Origin: Ornithinicoccus sp045032955
Lineage (GTDB): Bacteria; Actinomycetota; Actinomycetes; Actinomycetales; Dermatophilaceae
Length of the DNA stretch: 64,000 nt
NCBI RefSeq assembly: GCF_045032955.1
Contig: NZ_JBJFZU010000002.1
Coordinates: 248,001 to 312,000, forward strand
Reading direction: 5' to 3'
Shown: in pieces, positions 61,331 through 64,000 of the stretch
Layout: each line of letters opens with the position of its first letter
How positions within the stretch are numbered: the stretch's first letter is position 1
Notes under the pieces: model-generated
The model's database searches: none
What the model saw: the letters and a program-made list of their open reading frames with translations, nothing else
Told to the model about the DNA's origin: nothing
Translations under genes and position numbers: made by a program

Positions 61331-64000
61331 CCGAGCTCCACCTCCAGCACGTCGTCGTCGGCCAACGCCGCGCGCAGGTCGTCGGCCCCCACCTCGACCC
61401 CGGCGGTGCGGTAGGGGTTCTGCAGGCGGGTGGTGGCGATCTCCACCCCGCCCACCCGGACCCGGACCGGGCCGTGCCCGCGGGGTCCGCTCACCACCTG
61501 CAGCCGGCGGGGGCGACCGAGCAGGTGCACGGTCGCCTGCACGCTGCCCAGCGACGGGTCGAGGACCGGGTCCAGCTGGACGGTCGCGCCGTGCGCCCGC
61601 ACCCCGAGCAGGTGCTGGGTCAGCACCTCCAGGAAGAGCCCGGGCCCGGAGGAGTAGACCCGCCACCCGCTCTCCAGCGGTATGCCCCCGGCCACCACCT
61701 CCGGGTAGCGCTCGGCGGCGTCGGCCCGGTCGGCGACCGCCGCGTCGGAGGAGGAGAAGTAGGTGTTGGCCTGCCGGGGCCGGGCCTGCGGCACCACCTC
61801 GGCCAGGCCCACCGGGTTGACCTGGGAGAGCGCGTGCAGCAGCTCCGCGCCCTCGCCGAGCCGGGCCAGCGCCTGGGCCCAGCGCAGGTGCGCGTGCACG
61901 TACATGATCCCGATCTCCCGACCGAAGAAGGTGCTCGCCTCCGCCCGCTGGAAGACCTCCATCGGTCCCCCGTGGTAGGCCACCGGCCGGTCGAAGAGCC
62001 GCGCACCGTCCGGGCCGCTCAGGTGCTCCCGCACGATCCGGGTATGCGCCTGCGCCTCCTCGGGGGTGAACAGGTCGCCGCTGAGCGCGTGGATGAGCGG
62101 CAGCAGCGAGTAGGTCAGCCCGGTCCGGGCGTCGCGAGGATGGATGAGCGGGGTGAAGGTGCCGTCGTCCTCGCGCAGGGCATACCCGGCCAGGACGCCG
62201 TCGACGAGCAGGTGCCGGCGAAGGTCGGCCACCCCCCGGTCGGCCACGTCGCGGCAGCGTGCGGCGAGGGTCGGGGAGGCCTCGCCCAGGCCCTCGGCGA
62301 GCGTCCCCAGCGCGTGCGCCTGGAGCACCACCGTCCAGGTGGAGACCATCCGCCGGGCGAGCGCGGGGTCGGCGGGCTGCAGCGAGTCGTTCCAGTCCCC
62401 GTGCCCGTAGACGGGGAGCGCGGTGCCGTCGATCAGCGTGTCCTCGATCGCGGTGACGGCCCGGTCCAGGTGGTCCCGCACGGTGACGGCCGCCCCGTCG
62501 GTGCCGTCGGTGTCGTCGGCGAACGGGACCGGCTCGTCGAGCAGGCCGGTGTCGTCGGTGGCCAGCAGGTACTGGCCCATCGCCAGCAGCGGCCAGTACA
62601 CGACGTCCCCGTGCGGCTCCCCGAGACCCTCCGCGCTGCGGTGCCCCGGCAGGAAGTCGAAGGCCTGCGGCCAGTCCCCGCGCCCGCGCTGCGCGCCCAG
62701 CACCAGCAGCAGCAGCGCGCGCCAGGAGTCGTGCGCGCCGAGCGAGCCGAGCAGCCCGACGGGGCCCTGGGACACGTCCCGGGTGCCCCAGGCTCCGCCG
62801 GTGTGCTGCTCGAGGCCCCGCGGCGACAGGTAGTGCACGAGGGCGTCGTGGGTCATCCAGGGCACGGTCTGCGCCAGGGCGGATACCCGCGCGGCACTGG
62901 CTGCGCTGGTGCTGGTGCCGGCGGCCAGGTCGAGGCGGCCGCGCAGGTCGGACCAGAAGTCGACGTGGTCGATGAGGGCCACCGGGGCGGACGTGGTGGC
63001 GGCGGTCTGCACGGGCGGCCTCGCCAGCCGCGGTTGCAGCTGCAGGGCCCACGCGGGCAACGCCTCGACGACCGCGCCCACCCAGGGCTCGCCGCGGGAG
63101 AGGCCGTCGTCGAAGAGGGCCCCGTCATCGCGGACGTCCCCGAGCGCGCCGGGGCTCCAGCGCAGGTCCAGCGCGGCGTCCGGGTCGCGGCGGGCCGCAT
63201 CGCTGCCGGCCGGCGCACCGACCCGTACCCGGTCGGCGTCGACCCGGTCCACCGGCCCTACCTGCCCGGGGGCCCCGCACCAGTCCAGCCCGAGGGCCAC
63301 CAGCACCGGGACAGGGTCACCGGCGACGGTGTCCACCTGCACGGTGACCCCCGCAGCGTCGGGCGGGGCGTGCGCGGTGACGCGCAGCACCCGCTCGTCC
63401 CGGGCATACCACCAGGTGGCCCGGTCCGGGCCGCTGGACCACAGCGACGGCGTGCCCAGCAGGGTCCAGCCCTGCCCGTCGTCGACGAGGAGCCGCAGCC
63501 CGTGCGCCCGGTCCAGCCCCAGGTAGCTGCGCCGCCGGGACAGCACCGTCCCTCGCTCGACGTGGCCCTGGGCGAGCTGAGAGCACACGGACCCGTCCAT
63601 CCAGACGGTGCTGGTCACGTCGCGCTCGTCCGGCAGCAACCGGTCACCGGTGCGCAGGATCTGCCCGTGCGGGCGCAGCACGGCGGCCTGCTTGCCCTGG
63701 GTGACGACGTGCTCGCCGGCGCCGGTGAACCAGCTCGCCGGCGTCCCGTCCACCTCATCGACGTGGTGCCGGACGTCACCTACCTCCCGGGTGAGCTCGG
63801 CGTCGGTGAGCGCCCGGGTCGCCACCCCGGGCCGGTCGGCCGCGAAGACGCTGCGCCCCGGCGGTGCCGGTACCGATGGCGCGTCGGTTCCAACAGTTTG
63901 GCCGGGGACCTCGACGGCCCCCGGCGGCCGGCTCAGCACCCCCTCCGCCAGCGCACCCGCAGCCAGCGCGGCGTCGGCCGGCCCCGACGGCTCGGGGTGG
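61327..64000 (-). CDS. GH94-like glycoside phosphorylase, 5' partial
   Basis: About 890 residues are visible and the frame is open to the window edge, so the start lies beyond base 64000. It is a (alpha/alpha)6-barrel enzyme of the GH94/GT36 type: the catalytic Asp is in YGHGDWNDSLQP, preceded by VVYWPLLAMGQYLLATDDTG. DGTFTPLIHPRDARTGLTYSLLPLIHALSGDLF and HGGPMEVFQRAEAST follow. N-terminal beta-sandwich strands (WWYARDERVLRVTAHAPP) precede the barrel. It would cleave a beta-glucoside or related sugar with phosphate. It leads the operon with GH35 downstream. Confidence 0.87.
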   Translation of the reverse strand, partial: HPEPSGPADAALAAGALAEGVLSRPPGAVEVPGQTVGTDAPSVPAPPGRSVFAADRPGVATRALTDAELTREVGDVRHHVDEVDGTPASWFTGAGEHVVTQGKQAAVLRPHGQILRTGDRLLPDERDVTSTVWMDGSVCSQLAQGHVERGTVLSRRRSYLGLDRAHGLRLLVDDGQGWTLLGTPSLWSSGPDRATWWYARDERVLRVTAHAPPDAAGVTVQVDTVAGDPVPVLVALGLDWCGAPGQVGPVDRVDADRVRVGAPAGSDAARRDPDAALDLRWSPGALGDVRDDGALFDDGLSRGEPWVGAVVEALPAWALQLQPRLARPPVQTAATTSAPVALIDHVDFWSDLRGRLDLAAGTSTSAASAARVSALAQTVPWMTHDALVHYLSPRGLEQHTGGAWGTRDVSQGPVGLLGSLGAHDSWRALLLLVLGAQRGRGDWPQAFDFLPGHRSAEGLGEPHGDVVYWPLLAMGQYLLATDDTGLLDEPVPFADDTDGTDGAAVTVRDHLDRAVTAIEDTLIDGTALPVYGHGDWNDSLQPADPALARRMVSTWTVVLQAHALGTLAEGLGEASPTLAARCRDVADRGVADLRRHLLVDGVLAGYALREDDGTFTPLIHPRDARTGLTYSLLPLIHALSGDLFTPEEAQAHTRIVREHLSGPDGARLFDRPVAYHGGPMEVFQRAEASTFFGREIGIMYVHAHLRWAQALARLGEGAELLHALSQVNPVGLAEVVPQARPRQANTYFSSSDAAVADRADAAERYPEVVAGGIPLESGWRVYSSGPGLFLEVLTQHLLGVRAHGATVQLDPVLDPSLGSVQATVHLLGRPRRLQVVSGPRGHGPVRVRVGGVEIATTRLQNPYRTAGVEVGADDLRAALADDDVLEVELG

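Overview
The window is very GC-rich, tightly packed actinobacterial chromosome. Start/stop overlaps of the ATGA/GTGA type are common, GTG starts are frequent, and TAT and other AT-rich codons are rare. Gene content (isorenieratene-type carotenoid genes, Lsr2, cory-CC-star protein, MmyB-like XRE regulator, mycobacterial-type ligase B) points to Actinomycetes, most likely order Micrococcales and perhaps an Ornithinimicrobium/Serinicoccus-like genus; that placement is inference. No rRNA, tRNA, CRISPR array, insertion sequence or prophage was seen, and no gene-free stretch exceeds 300 bases.

1-15237 is a carotenoid region. A plus-strand operon encodes two UGT-type glycosyltransferases (the first cut by the window edge), an unusual fusion of isopentenyl-diphosphate isomerase with a polyprenyl diphosphate synthase, CrtI, CrtB and a small membrane protein. 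A minus-strand operon encodes CrtT-like methyltransferase, CrtU (aromatic-ring-forming) and a cytochrome P450. CrtY lies further on, beyond a three-gene ABC-2 exporter. Together they should make isorenieratene, possibly hydroxylated and glycosylated.

15404-24377 holds a LppX-like lipoprotein, a heterodimeric ABC exporter with one degenerate ATP site, a large secreted subtilase with three cell-wall-binding repeats behind a CRP/GlxR-type site, a strong hairpin terminator and a small secreted four-cysteine protein resembling tendamistat. 24425-30370 holds an ArsA ATPase / cory-CC-star / CstA module and a two-component system with a DUF4097-like membrane protein. 30486-32772 is pxpABC (5-oxoprolinase). 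33052-40854 carries an ATP-dependent DNA ligase, DUF2254 and Na+/H+ antiporter genes, a rifampin ADP-ribosyltransferase (Arr), a RibD-like reductase, Lsr2, a DksA/TraR-type protein and a methyltransferase.

40751-45274 holds secreted proteins and a minus-strand trio (lipoprotein, DUF1023 hydrolase, WXG100-like protein). 45385-47120 is a cobalamin-riboswitch-controlled operon of a hotdog thioesterase and a B12-independent homocysteine methyltransferase. 47188-54176 holds an MFS carrier, a choice-of-anchor I protein and an XRE-regulated alcohol dehydrogenase operon. 54390-55910 is an acyl-CoA ligase. 55920-58859 is a five-gene type VII secretion-like module of unknown function. 58892-64000 pairs a GH35 enzyme with a GH94-type phosphorylase that runs off the window.

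Several genes have a TANNNT -10 box 6-8 nt before the start codon, which suggests leaderless mRNAs.
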